Source: Marthasterias glacialis (lineage: Eukaryota > Echinodermata > Asteroidea > Forcipulatida > Asteriidae). Taken from it: a stretch of DNA of 64,000 nt. Below the pieces are notes generated by a model, which was not told the origin of the DNA, made no database searches, and saw only the letters and a list, made by a program, of their open reading frames with translations. Within the stretch, counting starts at the first letter, position 1. Each line of letters starts with the position of its first letter. The stretch is from the NCBI GenBank assembly GCA_911728455.2, contig OU452221.1, positions 6,955,047 to 7,019,046 of the forward strand. The letters run 5' to 3'. This document shows positions 61,565 through 64,000 of this stretch, piece by piece. Position numbers and translations under genes: made by a program.

Positions 61565-64000
61565 GTATGTTGAAGATTGCCTATTAAATGCCAAATCCTG
61601 TTGGTAAGTGATGACGCTTTGGAACCGGAAGTGCAATGTAAACGAATGGTATGCATACCTGTACATGAACATTCGTTACGCTGCACTTCCAGCTCCAGTA
61701 CATGGTCACTTTCTAACAGGTTTGCCCCGCAATTCCAAAATTACGACGAAATACTCTCACACACGGTATAAATGTTGACATTTCCAGTATAGCCTCACAG
61801 TACAAAACATTTGTTGGACATTTCCGGGCACCTACATGTAGACGCAAGCACCTGCGTGCTAACATCCTCAGTGAGTTCACCCAGTATCGCACCGGAACCA
61901 GAACATGGTTGTGCTGTGAAGAAAATTAAATACTGCAAAGTGCAAGGAAAAACTGATCACAGTTCTAAGAAAGTACGACGTAATATGACACCACCCAATC
62001 ATTTTTTTCGTCTGTCAGATTGATAAAAATATTTACAGGAATAAGTTCTAAAATAGCACATCATATTCATCATACCACATGTTATATATTCACCAACTCT
62101 TTTTTCTGCTTCTCAAAATCTTTTCTGTGCTTCCAGTCCTGATACTTCACAGAGGCAATGGAGGCAATTGCCTCCGTTGCCCCTGGTCATTGCCTTGGTG
62201 CCCTTGAAATGTTCCAATAGAAATTTACAGTTTCCTCACAGAGGTGCCATTTTTTAAGAAGAAAATGCCTTGGTACCCCTGCCCGTTCAAGAACAAAACC
62301 CTGCTCTTTTCTGGGCCTTTGTAATCGCTTAAATATTGGTACGTGTACTTTAATCAGTTAATTTATGTTGGTAGTACCATGCAGCAGTATGGGGTACATA
62401 AATAACGACATTGTTTTGCCGAGTAGTAAATCACGATACTCACGACTGTGGTACAATACTAAAGTTTGGTAGGTCAATGTACCCGTGTACATTACCAACT
62501 TGTGGCCTTTCACCTCTGTGACCTGGTGTCGGATTCCCCAAGGCTGTAAGGCCTTCACATTTACTTCACCATAAGACTTGACCTCAGTTTCTGGTTGACT
62601 TGTTAACAACTAAAAAATTTGCCCACCTGATCGTTGTGTTATCATTAAACCTACAGTTGCATACATTCGTGCATGGTTTGCAATTCGTGCTGCATATTGT
62701 ACACTTAAACACAATAATCTAGAATCATTTAGGACGAAAAGCAACCTGATTCTAAGCTTTAATTTTGTTTTAATGTTAACTTTAACAAATATTTTGAACT
62801 AAATAAAAACTGATATTGTTTTTGTAAAAAAAAAAAATTGCTACAGGCCAAGTATGTTTATTTTAAAGAAATTTGTATGAATATAATTTTAAAATAAGAT
62901 TTGATTTCATTATAAAAAACATTGTCTTCTTTCGCCTTGTTTTTCTCATTTTCAATGCGCGCGAGACTAGCACACACTCTTATAGGATTGAACAACAGAT
63001 TATCTATCTTTTTCCTATTTTAATTTCAGTAAAAAAGCTAAAGCAGTTCTGTAGGTTTTCAGTATATGGAAGATTGTTCAGTGATTCTTTAAAGCTGATG
63101 AACTGAGACATCATTAACTTGTAAATGTCAGGTCAAAAGTCTGGAATAACTTTGGTATGCGTGAATATGCACTCTGTTTAACCTGCAACCCTTCAATTCT
63201 TCATGCACACTCTTTGGGTTTCATGGATTTTGTCTTTCTTTATTAAATGTATTCATGGTGTGTGGGCTTTGTGGTATGACTTCTCTGACTTGTTTTGTTT
63301 TTATAAAAACAGTTTTATTGACCTTTGCCCTGGGCCCAATGTTGTAGAGCTGCTTTAAGTATAATATTGCTTTACAGATTTCTGTCAAGCAAAAATTAAG
63401 CAGGAAACCAGTCACACACAGTAGGTGTGATATGGTATTTCGCCTGCTAACCTACATGTATTTCTGTTTTAAAAGCACAATTGTTTTGTACCTTGCTAAT
63501 TTCTGTTCTTCAGCAGTTGTTATGTCAGACATTTGGCCCTGATCTTGACCCTGTTATGTATGCTATTTAAAATGTTTCCGTATTGACAATTCTTATGCAA
63601 GATAAAAAGGCTTTGCCCCTTTACCATGTCAGTCAAATAAGTATAATACTATTTATTTCAATCGCCCCAGGGGATGACAACAGCGTCTGCCGCAAAGAGA
63701 CAGGTTACAGATCTATGAATAGTGTAAATACACATATGCAGTAAATCATAGTTCTCTATCAGAGATGAAATTCCATGCTTGTATACTAGAATCTAGATGT
63801 TGTTCTGTTGATTGTAATGGTGTCATTGCATACACTGTGTACATGTACATTGTGTACCTAGGCCTGACAATTTGTACATGCGGACTTCACGGAGGCAACA
63901 GAGGCAATTGCCTCCATGCCCCTTGTTATTGCCCCTTGACCGGGACTCGAACCCACACTCTGCTGATCAGAAACACCAGAGCTTGAGTCCGGTGTTCTTA
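61565..64000 (+). other. DENND6 intron 2, continuing past the window
   Basis: Contains GAGGCAATTGCCTCC repeat words near 62160 and 63900, a MITE-like copy at about 63329-63540 (GGGCCCAATGTTGTAGAGCT), and at 63937-64000 the start of a minus-strand tRNA-like SINE (GGGACTCGAACCCACACTCT) cut by the window edge. No exon recognised. Confidence 0.65.

Noticed and set aside
63660-63710. Third DENND6 exon (GGGGATGACAACAGCG after a CCCCAG)
   Set aside because: The translation does not match the expected NICYLSFPDSN-type sequence of the family.

Overview
The window is animal nuclear DNA: long AT-rich introns, canonical GT-AG splice sites, dense short inverted-repeat elements (MITEs) and tRNA-derived SINEs, and no bacterial-style gene packing. 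The repeat types, the frequent TACATGTA-like words and the closest protein resemblance suggest a marine invertebrate deuterostome, most plausibly an echinoderm. That assignment is inference. No species can be named from this sequence alone.

Two genes lie on the + strand. The main one, 6166-50458, is almost all of a laminin beta chain of the beta-1/beta-2 class, in 27 coding exons that join in phase into 1762 codons plus a stop. The domains run in the expected order: LN, LE1-LE5 with LE5 next to the LF (laminin IV type B) domain, LE6-LE13, coiled-coil domain II, the short cysteine/glycine beta-knob, and coiled-coil domain I ending in the C-terminal cysteine. Only the signal-peptide exon is missing and presumably lies upstream. 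The second gene starts at 57918 and is recognised as DENND6 (DENN-domain protein). Its first two coding exons are present and the rest continues past the right edge.

Layout: 1-6165 is upstream sequence or laminin intron with MITEs and a 42-bp minisatellite. 6166-7379 holds the LN exons. 7380-16824 is a 9.4 kb repeat-filled intron. 16825-37302 holds the LE and LF exons. 37752-50458 holds the coiled-coil exons. 50459-57917 is 3' UTR plus intergenic sequence. 57918-64000 is the 5' part of DENND6.

The most unusual structure is in laminin intron 21. The exon-intron boundary itself, including the 5' splice site, has been amplified into about 55 tandem copies of a 41-bp unit, giving about 56 near-identical GTAAAT donor-like sites in 2.26 kb just before the beta-knob exon. 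A second notable system is a MITE family with CAGGG-like ends and 6-bp target duplications. Three copies are present; one has expanded an internal motif into a 22-copy, 42-bp minisatellite that mimics a 414-codon ORF, and another has an apparent empty site elsewhere in the window. LE12 of the laminin also carries two extra cysteines that could form a fifth disulphide.
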